Source of the DNA: Alistipes putredinis DSM 17216
GTDB taxonomy: Bacteria > Bacteroidota > Bacteroidia > Bacteroidales > Rikenellaceae
Direction of reading: 5' to 3'
Length of the DNA stretch: 64,000 nt
Assembly: GCF_000154465.1 (NCBI RefSeq)
Contig: NZ_DS499580.1
Span: 248,001 to 312,000 of the forward strand
Below the pieces are notes generated by a model. That model was given only the letters and a program-made list of their open reading frames with translations, did not search any database and was not told the origin of the DNA. This document shows, piece after piece, positions 56,829 through 64,000 of the stretch (positions are counted from its first letter, which is position 1; each line of letters starts with the position of its first letter). A program made the position numbers and the translations under genes.

Positions 56829-56923
56829 ACTGCGGATTTCGTGTCCGTCGGTCGGATTATTTTTTATGGACGATTTCCGAGCCGCTCTTTGCGGAAAGTG
56901 CGGTCGGGAATAAACGATAGGTT

Positions 56924-58186
56924 ATGAAAGTTTTAGTCGTAGGCGGCGGTGGCCGCGAACATGCCGTCGTCGATGCGTTGTCGCGTTCGCCGCAGGTTTC
57001 GAAGATATATTGCGCTCCCGGCAATGCGGGTATCGCTCGTCAGGCCGAGTGTGTGCCGGTCAAGGATACCGATGTCGAGGGATTGCTTTCCCTTGCTCGT
57101 GAAAAAGAGATCGACCTCACGGTGGTAGGACCCGAAGCGGCGCTCGTGGCCGGTATCGTCGATCGCTTCCGTGAGGAGGGACTTCGTATTTTCGGCCCGA
57201 CGAAGGCGGCGGCCCGCATCGAGTCGAGCAAGGAGTTTGCAAAAGATCTGATGGGGCGGTACGGTATTCCGACGGCCGGTTACCGGGCGTTCGACGATTA
57301 CCGGAAGGCTTCGGAGTACGTTCGTTCGCGCCCTCTGCCCGCCGTCCTGAAATACGATGGTCTGGCTGCGGGAAAGGGTGTCGTTATCGCCCGGACGATG
57401 GAGGAGGCCGATGCCGCGTTGCGCGACATGTTGCTGGACGACAAGTTCGGCAAGGGACGTGTGGTCGTGGAGGATTTTCTGACCGGACCCGAATTTTCGT
57501 TCATGTGTTTCGTGTCGGGGCGCAAGGTGCTGCCGATGGTGCTGGCGCAGGATCACAAACGGGCGTTCGACGGCGATGAAGGTCCCAATACGGGCGGTAT
57601 GGGAGCATACTCCCCGCTGCCGTTCATTACTCCGGAAGACGAGGCTTTCGCATTGGAAAAGGTGATGCAGCGCACGGCCGACGCTCTCTGCGACGAGGGA
57701 TGTCCTTTCACGGGCGTGCTTTACGGCGGTTTGATGAAGACCCCGCAGGGAATCCGCGTGATCGAGTTCAACGCCCGTTTCGGCGATCCCGAAACCGAAG
57801 TGGTGCTGCCCCGCCTGAAGAGCGACATTTACGATATTTTCAGCGCCGTAGCCGACGGACGGGATCCGGGCGAGGCCGAGTGGCACGACTTTGCGACTCT
57901 GGGGATCGTGCTGGCATCGAAAGGATATCCCGGCTCCTATGAGAAGGGGTATGAAATTACGGGAACGGAGCAGGTGGACGGCGTAGTGTACCATATGGGC
58001 ACGGCGATAAAAGAGGGGCGGCTCGTTACCTCGGGCGGCCGGGTGATGATCGTCGTCTGCCGGAGTGCCGACCCGGAGCAGGCCAGGTGCCGGGCGCTCG
58101 AGGAGGTCCGGAAAATCGGTTGCGAGAATCTTTTCTATCGATCCGATATCGGTATGAAGGCTCTTTCGTTTTTAGTGAAAAAATAG
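56924..58186 (+). CDS. purD: Phosphoribosylamine-glycine ligase
   Basis: The 420-aa ATP-grasp protein has KVLVVGGGGREHA at the start, VGPEAALVAGI, LKYDGLAAGKGV, GGMGAYSP and VIEFNARFGDPETEVVLP. It makes GAR, the second step of the pathway. It follows purH by 95 bases. Confidence 0.97.
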   Translation: MKVLVVGGGGREHAVVDALSRSPQVSKIYCAPGNAGIARQAECVPVKDTDVEGLLSLAREKEIDLTVVGPEAALVAGIVDRFREEGLRIFGPTKAAARIESSKEFAKDLMGRYGIPTAGYRAFDDYRKASEYVRSRPLPAVLKYDGLAAGKGVVIARTMEEADAALRDMLLDDKFGKGRVVVEDFLTGPEFSFMCFVSGRKVLPMVLAQDHKRAFDGDEGPNTGGMGAYSPLPFITPEDEAFALEKVMQRTADALCDEGCPFTGVLYGGLMKTPQGIRVIEFNARFGDPETEVVLPRLKSDIYDIFSAVADGRDPGEAEWHDFATLGIVLASKGYPGSYEKGYEITGTEQVDGVVYHMGTAIKEGRLVTSGGRVMIVVCRSADPEQARCRALEEVRKIGCENLFYRSDIGMKALSFLVKK

Positions 58187-58195
58187 TTATATTTG
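58164..58195 (+). promoter_or_regulatory. Possible promoter of folD at the end of purD
   Basis: TTTC, a 20-base spacer and TATATTTG approximate the Bacteroidetes consensus, 54 bases upstream of folD. The -33 part overlaps the end of purD. Confidence 0.5.
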
Positions 58196-58249
58196 TCCTT
58201 CGAATCCCTGGATGGGACGGATAAGCAATCTTTAAAATCAAAACAATAT

Positions 58250-59101
58250 ATGGTAATCAGCGGAAAAGAATTAGCGGCGGCTTGCAAGGCCAAGATGGCC
58301 GAGCAGGTGAAGACATTCCCGGAGAAATACGGCCGGCTGCCCCATTTGGTAGTGGTGCTGGTCGGTGAGGATGCGGGCAGCGTATCCTATGTGACGGGTA
58401 AGACGAAGGCTGCCGACGAGGTCGGTATCCTGAATACGACGATTCGCAAGCCGGCGGACATTTCGGAGGAGGAGTTGCTGAAAATTATCGACGACCTCAA
58501 TGCCGACGATACGGTGGACGGAATTTTGATCCAGCTGCCGCTGCCGAAACATATCGATTCGGATAAGGTGATCGCACGGATTCGTCAAGAGAAGGATGTG
58601 GATGGCTTCCACCCCCTCAATGTGGCGGCTCTCTGGCAGAAACAGCCCTGCGTGCTGCCCTGTACGCCGAAGGGTATCATGAAGCTCCTGAAGGATTCGG
58701 GCGTGGAGCTGGCCGGACGCAAAGCCGTTGTGATCGGCCGCAGTACGATCGTGGGGCTTCCCGTTGCCAAGCTGTTGCTCGATGAGAATGCTACGGTGAC
58801 CATTACTCACAGCCGGACGAAGAACCTGGCGGATGTGACACGCGAAGCGGAGATTCTGGTCGTGGCGATCGGCCGTCCGAAGTTCGTTACGGCGGATATG
58901 GTGGGCGACGGTGCCGTGGTGATCGACGTGGGTGTCAATCGTGATCCCGAAACGGGGAAATTGTGCGGCGACGTCGATTTCGAGGCTTGCGAGCCGAAGG
59001 CTTCGCTGATCACGAAAGTGCCCGGCGGGGTAGGTCCGATGACGATCGCTTGTCTGATCGAGAATACGATCGAGGCATTCCTCAAAAAAGTTGCGAAATA
59101 G
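58250..59101 (+). CDS. folD: Methylenetetrahydrofolate dehydrogenase / methenyl-THF cyclohydrolase
   Basis: From the ATG at 58250 the protein is 283 aa. It has VGEDAGSVSYVTGKTKAA with the catalytic Lys, ILIQLPLPKHID, VIGRSTIVGLPVAKLL for NADP and PGGVGPMTIACLIENT. It turns methylene-THF into 10-formyl-THF, the donor for PurN and PurH, which explains its place after the purine genes. A strong terminator lies downstream. Confidence 0.97.
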   Translation: MVISGKELAAACKAKMAEQVKTFPEKYGRLPHLVVVLVGEDAGSVSYVTGKTKAADEVGILNTTIRKPADISEEELLKIIDDLNADDTVDGILIQLPLPKHIDSDKVIARIRQEKDVDGFHPLNVAALWQKQPCVLPCTPKGIMKLLKDSGVELAGRKAVVIGRSTIVGLPVAKLLLDENATVTITHSRTKNLADVTREAEILVVAIGRPKFVTADMVGDGAVVIDVGVNRDPETGKLCGDVDFEACEPKASLITKVPGGVGPMTIACLIENTIEAFLKKVAK

Positions 59102-59174
59102 ATTCCGGGTATCTGTGCAATCGTGCCGAATGAGGACGGATTGCCTTGATGCGGATTATATCTCGATATCAGGA

Positions 59175-59209
59175 GCAGACGCAAGGAAAAACCTTGCGTC
59201 TGCTTTTTT
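59175..59209 (+). terminator. Terminator of folD
   Basis: GCAGACGCAAGG pairs with CCTTGCGTCTGC across loop AAAAA and is followed by TTTTTT. Confidence 0.9.
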
Positions 59210-59304
59210 ATTTGTTTCACAAGGGCTGAACTGCCTGTTTTTTGTGAATATGTGGGAGGGGAGAGGTCTGGTCGGGCGGGTTTCAGAGGATTCGCACCGG
59301 CCAT

Positions 59305-59345
59305 AAAAAATAAGGGAGGATTCATTGCGAATCTTCCCTTATTTT
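59305..59345 (-). terminator. Terminator of the etfA end of the acyl-CoA operon
   Basis: AATAAGGGAGGATTC pairs with GAATCTTCCCTTATT (one G-U pair) with loop ATTGC, and is flanked by A- and T-runs. On the minus strand it follows etfA by about 20 bases. Confidence 0.85.
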
Positions 59346-59364
59346 GAAGAGCAAGTCCCCGGAC

Positions 59365-60366
59365 TTACTTTTTCATCGTCTTCAGTTTCTCTGTCAGGAT
59401 CGGAACGACCTTGTGCACGTCGCATACGATACCCACGTCGGCGACGTTGAAGATCGGAGCGAATTTATCCTTGTTCACGGCGATGATGAAGTCCGACTCC
59501 TCCATACCGGCCAGGTGCTGGATCGCACCCGAGATACCCATGGCGAAGTAGAGATCCGGACGAACCGTTTTACCGGTCTGTCCGACCTGTCGCTCGTGTG
59601 CGAGAATACCTGCATCGACCATCGCACGCGAAGCCGATACTTCGGCACCGAGCACGTCGGCAAGCTCGCGCAGGGTCTGGAACCCTTCTGCCGTGCCGAC
59701 ACCGCGGCCGCCCGAAACGAGTACTTTGGCCTCCGTAATGTCGATCATATTCTTCTGTTCCTTGACCGTTTCCAGAATCCGTACGCGGAACTTCGATTTG
59801 TCGAAATTGATTTTTACATCCTCGACCTTTCCTTTGCGGGTCGGATCGGCCGCTTTGGCACGCATCACACCGGGGCGTACCGTGGACATCTGGGGACGAT
59901 GTTCCTTGCAGATGATCGTTGCCATCAGGTTACCGCCGAAGGCAGGACGCGTCATCAGCAGGTCGCCGTCTTCCGAAATGTCGAGTCCGGTACAGTCGGC
60001 GGTAAGTCCCGTGCCGATGCGTGCCGAAAGACGCGGACCGAGGTCGCGGCCGATGCTGGTGGCACCGATCAGCAGAATGCTGGGCTTGCGCTCGTGGATT
60101 ACCTGGGTGATGGCCTGTGCGTAAGGCTCGGTGGTGTACTGGGCGAGTTCGTCGGCTTCGATCGAAAGGACCACGTCGGCTCCGGCTGCGATCAGCTCGT
60201 CGGCCTTGTCTTTGACTCCTTTGCCGAGCAGCAGGGCGATTACCTGCTCATGGAGTGCGTCGGCCAGTTCGCGGGCTTTTCCCAGAAGTTCGAGAGCGAC
60301 GTTCTGAACGACTCCGTCACGCTGTTCGACGAACACGTAAACGTTTTTATATTGAGATTTATCCAT
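59365..60366 (-). CDS. etfA: Electron transfer flavoprotein subunit alpha
   Basis: The 333-aa protein has an N-terminal adenine-nucleotide-like domain and the C-terminal FAD domain (VSGGRGVGTAEGFQ, SRAMVDAGIL, RQVGQTGKTVRPDLYFAMGISGAIQHLAGM, IIAVNKDKFAPIFNVADVGIV). With EtfB it carries electrons to or from the acyl-CoA dehydrogenase encoded upstream. It is the last gene of the operon. Confidence 0.96.
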   Translation of the reverse strand: MDKSQYKNVYVFVEQRDGVVQNVALELLGKARELADALHEQVIALLLGKGVKDKADELIAAGADVVLSIEADELAQYTTEPYAQAITQVIHERKPSILLIGATSIGRDLGPRLSARIGTGLTADCTGLDISEDGDLLMTRPAFGGNLMATIICKEHRPQMSTVRPGVMRAKAADPTRKGKVEDVKINFDKSKFRVRILETVKEQKNMIDITEAKVLVSGGRGVGTAEGFQTLRELADVLGAEVSASRAMVDAGILAHERQVGQTGKTVRPDLYFAMGISGAIQHLAGMEESDFIIAVNKDKFAPIFNVADVGIVCDVHKVVPILTEKLKTMKK

Positions 60367-60501
60367 CTTGGTAAGTAACTGTGTTTTTTATGAACGTTTT
60401 CAGCGGGCTGGACCGAAAGGATTCGGCTTTTGCCGGGTGCAGAAAACGACTGTTGTAAATGAACGATCGGTAATTTACAGCTTCGCAGTTGCCGGGGCCG
60501 A

Positions 60502-61284
60502 TCAGATTATGAATTTTTCTTGCAACTTCTCGACGATCAGATCGGCTGCTTCGGCCGGCTCCAGCTCGAAGACCTTACCTGCGGATTTCGCACCCTTCGT
60601 GAAGGATTTGAAGACGCGGGTCGGCGAACCGTTGAGGCCGAGTTTCGACTCTTCGACGGAGATGTTGTCGAAACCCCAGACTTCCACCTGCTTGTCGTAT
60701 GCCTCCACGATGCCGCGTACCGACATATAACGGGGCCGGTTGGCCGAAGAGAGTACGGTTACCACGCACGGGGTTTCCACCTCGAGCAACTGATACCCCT
60801 CTTCCGTCCATTTCTTGACGACGAGCCGGTTTCCTCCTTCGTATTTAATGCCTTCGAGGTAGGTCACCTGCGGCAGACCGAGGTGTTCGGCGATCTGCGG
60901 GCCTACCTGGGCCGTGTCGCCGTCGATAGCCTGACGACCGGTAATTACCAGGTCGAACTCCAGCATGCGGAGAGCACCGGCGATAGCGTTCGAAGTCGCC
61001 AGCGTATCGGCACCGGCGAATTTGCGGTCGCTCAGATGAATCGCACGGTCGGCACCCATTGCGAAGGCTTCGCGCAGGATGTCGTCGGCCTGCGGAGGAC
61101 CCATCGTGATAACGGTGACGTGTGCGCCGTACTGGTCTTTCAGCTCCAGAGCCATTTCGAGTCCGGCCTTGTCGTCGGGGTTCATGATGCTGGGCACACC
61201 GTCGCGGATCAGCGTTCCCGTAACGGGATCGAGGCGGATTTCCGTCGTATCGGGAACCTGTTTTATACAAACTACAATTTTCAT
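60502..61284 (-). CDS. etfB: Electron transfer flavoprotein subunit beta
   Basis: The 260-aa protein starts KIVVCIKQVPDTTEIRLDP and contains ITGRQAIDGDTAQVGPQIAEHLG, a segment I associate with electron-bifurcating Etfs of anaerobes that bind a second FAD. It lies between the acyl-CoA dehydrogenase and etfA. Bifurcation (NADH oxidised, crotonyl-CoA and ferredoxin reduced) is an inference from motif and context. Confidence 0.95.
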   Translation of the reverse strand: MKIVVCIKQVPDTTEIRLDPVTGTLIRDGVPSIMNPDDKAGLEMALELKDQYGAHVTVITMGPPQADDILREAFAMGADRAIHLSDRKFAGADTLATSNAIAGALRMLEFDLVITGRQAIDGDTAQVGPQIAEHLGLPQVTYLEGIKYEGGNRLVVKKWTEEGYQLLEVETPCVVTVLSSANRPRYMSVRGIVEAYDKQVEVWGFDNISVEESKLGLNGSPTRVFKSFTKGAKSAGKVFELEPAEAADLIVEKLQEKFII

Positions 61285-61386
61285 TCGAATATCTGTTTTT
61301 TATTGTTTTTACTTTATGTGTCCTTGCGAGGGGAGTACGACCGGCTTCGGGGTTTATTCCGGAACCGGATGCACGGTCGCCCGCCG

Positions 61387-62526
61387 CTATTTCAACAGTG
61401 CCGACGAAATCACCATCCGCTGTACTTCGGAAGTACCTTCGTAAATCTCGGTGATCTTGGCATCGCGCATCATGCGCTCAACGGGGTATTCGCGCGTGTA
61501 GCCGTATCCGCCGTGGAATTGCACGGCCTTGGTCGTCACTTCCATTGCGGTTTCCGCTGCAAAGAGCTTGGCCCGGGCGGCATCGACCGAGAATGGGAGC
61601 TTCTGGTCTTTCTTGAAGGCTGCTGCACGTACCAGCAGGCGGGCAGCTTCGATTTTGGTATCCAGGTCTGCCAGTTGGAACTGGGTGTTCTGGAACTGTC
61701 CGATCGTCCGTCCGAACTGTTTGCGCTCCTTGACGTATTTCACGGTTTCGTCCATCGCCCCCTGCGCGATGCCGAGGGCTTGCGAAGCGATACCGACGCG
61801 GCCGCCATCGAGGGTCTTCATAGCGATGCTGAAGCCCTTGCCGACCTTGCCGAGCAGATTCTCCTTGGGAACGATGCAGTTCTCGAAAATCAGCTCGCAG
61901 GTCGCCGAACCGCGGATACCCATCTTCTTCTCTTTCTTGCCGATCGAGAAACCGGGGAAGTCGCGCTCGACAATGAATGCCGAGATACCGCGCGTACCCT
62001 GCGACTTGTCGGTCATCGCCATCACGATATAAACGTGTGCGTAAGCGGCGTTGGTGATGAAGATTTTGTTGCCGTTCAGGATATAGTGGTCGCCTGCATC
62101 GACTGCCGTGGTCTGCTGTGCCGCAGCATCCGTACCGGCGTTGGGCTCCGTGAGGCCGAAAGCGCCGAGCCATTCGCCCGAGCAGAGCTTGGGCAGGTAT
62201 TTCATTTTCTGTTCTTCGGTACCGTGCTCATAAATCGGAGCGGCGCAGAGCGACGTGTGTGCCGATACGACCACGCCCGTAGTGGCGCATACGCGCGACA
62301 GCTCTTCGACGGCCATCGAATAAAGGATGTTGTTGCCGCCTGCACCGCCGTAGTTGACGGGGAAGGGAATACCGAAGATTCCCAGTTTTGCCATTTTCTC
62401 TACGGTTTCCACAGGGAAACGTTCCTCTTCGTCGATTTCGGCAGCCAGAGGTTTCACCTCGTTTTCGGCAAATTCGCGGATCATTTGCCGGAACAGCTGC
62501 TCGGTTTTGGTCAATTCGAAATTCAT
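61387..62526 (-). CDS. Short-chain acyl-CoA (butyryl-CoA) dehydrogenase
   Basis: The 379-aa protein has the family signatures FGLTEPNAGTDAA, ANCEL-like GSATCELIFENC and QFHGGYGYTREYPVERMMRDAKITEIYEGTSEVQRMVI. The Glu of YEGTSE is the catalytic base position of short-chain/butyryl-CoA dehydrogenases. It interconverts crotonyl-CoA and butyryl-CoA. The neighbours EtfB/EtfA, a FabG-like reductase, a MaoC-like hydratase and a CoA-transferase fit a C4 pathway. Chain length is inferred from the context. Confidence 0.93.
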   Translation of the reverse strand: MNFELTKTEQLFRQMIREFAENEVKPLAAEIDEEERFPVETVEKMAKLGIFGIPFPVNYGGAGGNNILYSMAVEELSRVCATTGVVVSAHTSLCAAPIYEHGTEEQKMKYLPKLCSGEWLGAFGLTEPNAGTDAAAQQTTAVDAGDHYILNGNKIFITNAAYAHVYIVMAMTDKSQGTRGISAFIVERDFPGFSIGKKEKKMGIRGSATCELIFENCIVPKENLLGKVGKGFSIAMKTLDGGRVGIASQALGIAQGAMDETVKYVKERKQFGRTIGQFQNTQFQLADLDTKIEAARLLVRAAAFKKDQKLPFSVDAARAKLFAAETAMEVTTKAVQFHGGYGYTREYPVERMMRDAKITEIYEGTSEVQRMVISSALLK

Positions 62527-62552
62527 TTTATAAGTATGGTTTTTTAATGATT

Positions 62553-63296
62553 TTAAACAGTCATACCGCCATCTACGCTCAAAACGGCACCATTGACGTA
62601 GGCCGCTTCGTCGGATGCGAGGTAGAGATAGGCGGCGGCGATCTCCTCGGGACGACCCAGGCGACCTACGGGAACTTTGGCCCGCATGCCGTCGAGTACA
62701 TTCTCAGGCATCTTGGCAACCATTTCGGTTTCGATGAAGCCCGGGGCTACGGCATTGACCGTGATACCCTTACGTCCCAGTTCGCGGGCCATCGTTTTGG
62801 TCATACCGATCAGGCCGGCTTTCGTGGCCACGTAGTTGGTCTGGCCGAAGTTGCCGTAAAGCCCTACTACCGACGAGGCATTGACGATGCGTCCGTAGCC
62901 GGCTTCGAGCATGTAGTTCAACACGGCCTTGCAGCAGTAGAACGTGCCCGAAAGATTGACGTCGATCACGTTCTGCCACTGTTCGACGGTCATTTTCTTG
63001 AGCGTGCTGTCGTTGGTGATGCCGGCATTGTTGATCAGGATGTCGATCTTGCCGAACTTGTCGGCGACGCGCTTGGCCGCAGCGGTTACCGCCTCGAAAT
63101 CGCTCGTATCGACCTTGTCGAAGGTGATGGCGAGCCCTTCGGCTGCGGCTTTTTTCTCCATTTCCTTACCGCGGGCTTCGTTACGTGCCCATACGACTAC
63201 CTGTGCGCCTTCGCGTGCGAAACGCAGTGCCGTTGCTTCGCCGATACCGGCCGTGCCGCCCGTGACGATGGCGACTCTGTTCTCAAGTCTTTTCAT
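62553..63296 (-). CDS. SDR-family 3-oxoacyl reductase (FabG/PhaB-like, probable acetoacetyl-CoA reductase)
   Basis: The 247-aa protein has the classical SDR motifs: TGGTAGIGEATALRFAREG near residue 12, NNAGI, catalytic Ser in NASSVVG and YVATKAG. FabG-type enzymes form the (R)-3-hydroxy product. Here, beside a MaoC-type hydratase, acyl-CoA dehydrogenase and CoA-transferase, reduction of acetoacetyl-CoA to (R)-3-hydroxybutyryl-CoA is more likely than fatty-acid synthesis. Sequence alone cannot exclude an ACP substrate. Confidence 0.88.
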   Translation of the reverse strand: MKRLENRVAIVTGGTAGIGEATALRFAREGAQVVVWARNEARGKEMEKKAAAEGLAITFDKVDTSDFEAVTAAAKRVADKFGKIDILINNAGITNDSTLKKMTVEQWQNVIDVNLSGTFYCCKAVLNYMLEAGYGRIVNASSVVGLYGNFGQTNYVATKAGLIGMTKTMARELGRKGITVNAVAPGFIETEMVAKMPENVLDGMRAKVPVGRLGRPEEIAAAYLYLASDEAAYVNGAVLSVDGGMTV

Positions 63297-63308
63297 GGTT
63301 ATCTCTTT

Positions 63309-63713
63309 TTAGATGAATTCTTTGTTGTGTTTGAGTTTGGCGGTGCCCGTGATGCACTCTTTGCCGGCAGCATCGAGCAGCAGGCATTTGATCGTACCGA
63401 TGTGTTTTTCGGTGTTTACGTCGATTACTTCGAATTCGGCCGTATATTTCTCCCCGGCGAAGACGGGTGCACGGAACGACATCTCCTGCGAGAGATAGAT
63501 GGTGCCCTGTCCCGGGAAGAGCATTCCGAAGACCTTCGAGAATACGGAGGCCGAAAGGAATCCGTGCACGATGGGACGGCCGAACGGGGTTTTGGCTGCG
63601 AATTCCGGATCGAGGTGGATCGGGTTTTTGTCGCCCGTGATTTCGGCGAAAGCGATCACGCCTTCCTGCGTATAGGTCACTTCGTGACGGTATTTATCTC
63701 CTGTTTTGATCAT
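63309..63713 (-). CDS. MaoC-type (R)-specific enoyl-CoA hydratase
   Basis: The 134-aa hot-dog-fold protein has the hydratase 2 motif ITGDKNPIHLDPEFA with the Asp and His catalytic pair (near residues 28-33), followed by IVHGFLSASVFSKVFG. It should convert (R)-3-hydroxyacyl-CoA to trans-2-enoyl-CoA. It is 12 bases upstream of the FabG-like reductase gene and 7 downstream of the CoA-transferase gene. PhaJ-like enzymes have this size. Confidence 0.9.
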   Translation of the reverse strand: MIKTGDKYRHEVTYTQEGVIAFAEITGDKNPIHLDPEFAAKTPFGRPIVHGFLSASVFSKVFGMLFPGQGTIYLSQEMSFRAPVFAGEKYTAEFEVIDVNTEKHIGTIKCLLLDAAGKECITGTAKLKHNKEFI

Positions 63714-63720
63714 GGCGGGC

Positions 63721-64000
63721 CTATTTTTTCATGGGTTTAAGATCCTTGGACACGATCAGGTGCGCTTCGGTAGCGGCCTGAACCTGTTCGACGGTGAATT
63801 CGGGGTTGATTTCCGTCAGCACGATGCCTTCCGGGGTAATCTCCATGACGCCCATTTCGGTTACGATCATGTTCACGGAGCCTTTGGCCGTCAGCGGCAG
63901 CGTACATTTCTTGAGGATTTTGGGTGCGCCTTTGGCCGTGTGTTCCATGGCCAGGATCACCTTGTCGGCACCCGTGAGCAGGTCCATCGCACCGCCCATG
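63721..64000 (-). CDS. 3-oxoacid/butyrate-acetoacetate CoA-transferase subunit B (5' end outside window)
   Basis: The visible C-terminal about 92 residues ([40 protein letters not shown]...) match the end of ScoB/AtoA-type subunits, with [17 protein letters not shown] and the closing helix. About 120 residues of the usual 215 lie beyond the window. It moves CoA between acetoacetate or butyrate and a donor acyl-CoA. It leads the visible part of the C4 acyl-CoA operon; the alpha subunit is expected just upstream. Confidence 0.9.
   Translation of the reverse strand, partial: MGGAMDLLTGADKVILAMEHTAKGAPKILKKCTLPLTAKGSVNMIVTEMGVMEITPEGIVLTEINPEFTVEQVQAATEAHLIVSKDLKPMKK

Overview
The window looks like a chromosome segment from a Bacteroidales bacterium, most likely Alistipes (Rikenellaceae). 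The reasons are promoters of the Bacteroidetes type (TTTG, about 20 nt, TAnnTTTG) upstream of many genes, Bacteroidales mobile-element genes, lipoproteins with acidic residues after the lipobox Cys, a diheme-type SdhC/FrdC, a long PurL, and a GC-rich core joined to visibly AT-richer accessory DNA. The genus is an inference; no rRNA is present.

Bases 1-19740 are accessory DNA. The left end holds the end of a type I restriction specificity gene (hsdS), a complete hsdR, a PHP-domain/SMC-like ATPase (TrlF-like) and an unrecognised 81-aa protein, all on the plus strand and closely spaced: a probable defence cassette. Bases 6528-15260 are the minus-strand backbone of a mobilizable element: a MobV-type relaxase with a candidate oriT just upstream, a primase-like DUF6371 protein, a DUF3987 helicase-like protein, a small DNA-binding protein, a DUF6043-like protein and two tandem tyrosine recombinases. 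A cluster of TTGCAGT/ACTGCAA boxes lies between the two replication-type genes. Bases 15528-19494 encode a large surface lipoprotein (two copies of a DUF4988/collagen-like module, then a BACON-like domain and BspA-type leucine-rich repeats) and a four-helix membrane protein. The accessory DNA stops against the 3' end of tRNA-Leu(CAA).

Bases 19749-34360 are ordinary core genes: tRNA-Leu, uvrC, a lipoprotein/DUF5723 outer-membrane pair, 5-formyl-THF cyclo-ligase, succinate dehydrogenase/fumarate reductase (sdhCAB), a small membrane/regulator operon, a ZIP metal transporter, and a trio of DEAD-box helicase, cold-shock-domain protein and RRM protein.

Bases 34529-59209 are nearly continuous de novo nucleotide synthesis. 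All enzymes of UMP synthesis are present (pyrC, carA, carB, pyrK, pyrD, pyrF, pyrE, pyrB, with a glutaredoxin-like gene inside). Then comes IMP synthesis (purE, K, L, C, F, M, N, H, D) and folD, which makes the formyl-THF used by PurN and PurH; only purB is missing. Both pathways start with a leader that ends in an intrinsic terminator just before the first gene. The pyr leader also carries a 40-codon peptide whose stop codon lies in the terminator stem, closely resembling the E. coli pyrBI attenuator. PyrB carries a C-terminal PyrI-type zinc domain without the allosteric domain.

Bases 59365-64000 (minus strand) carry a C4 acyl-CoA operon: CoA-transferase subunit B (cut by the window end), MaoC-type hydratase, FabG/PhaB-type reductase, short-chain acyl-CoA dehydrogenase, EtfB and EtfA. 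Together they could reduce acetoacetyl-CoA to butyryl-CoA through the (R)-3-hydroxybutyryl isomer.
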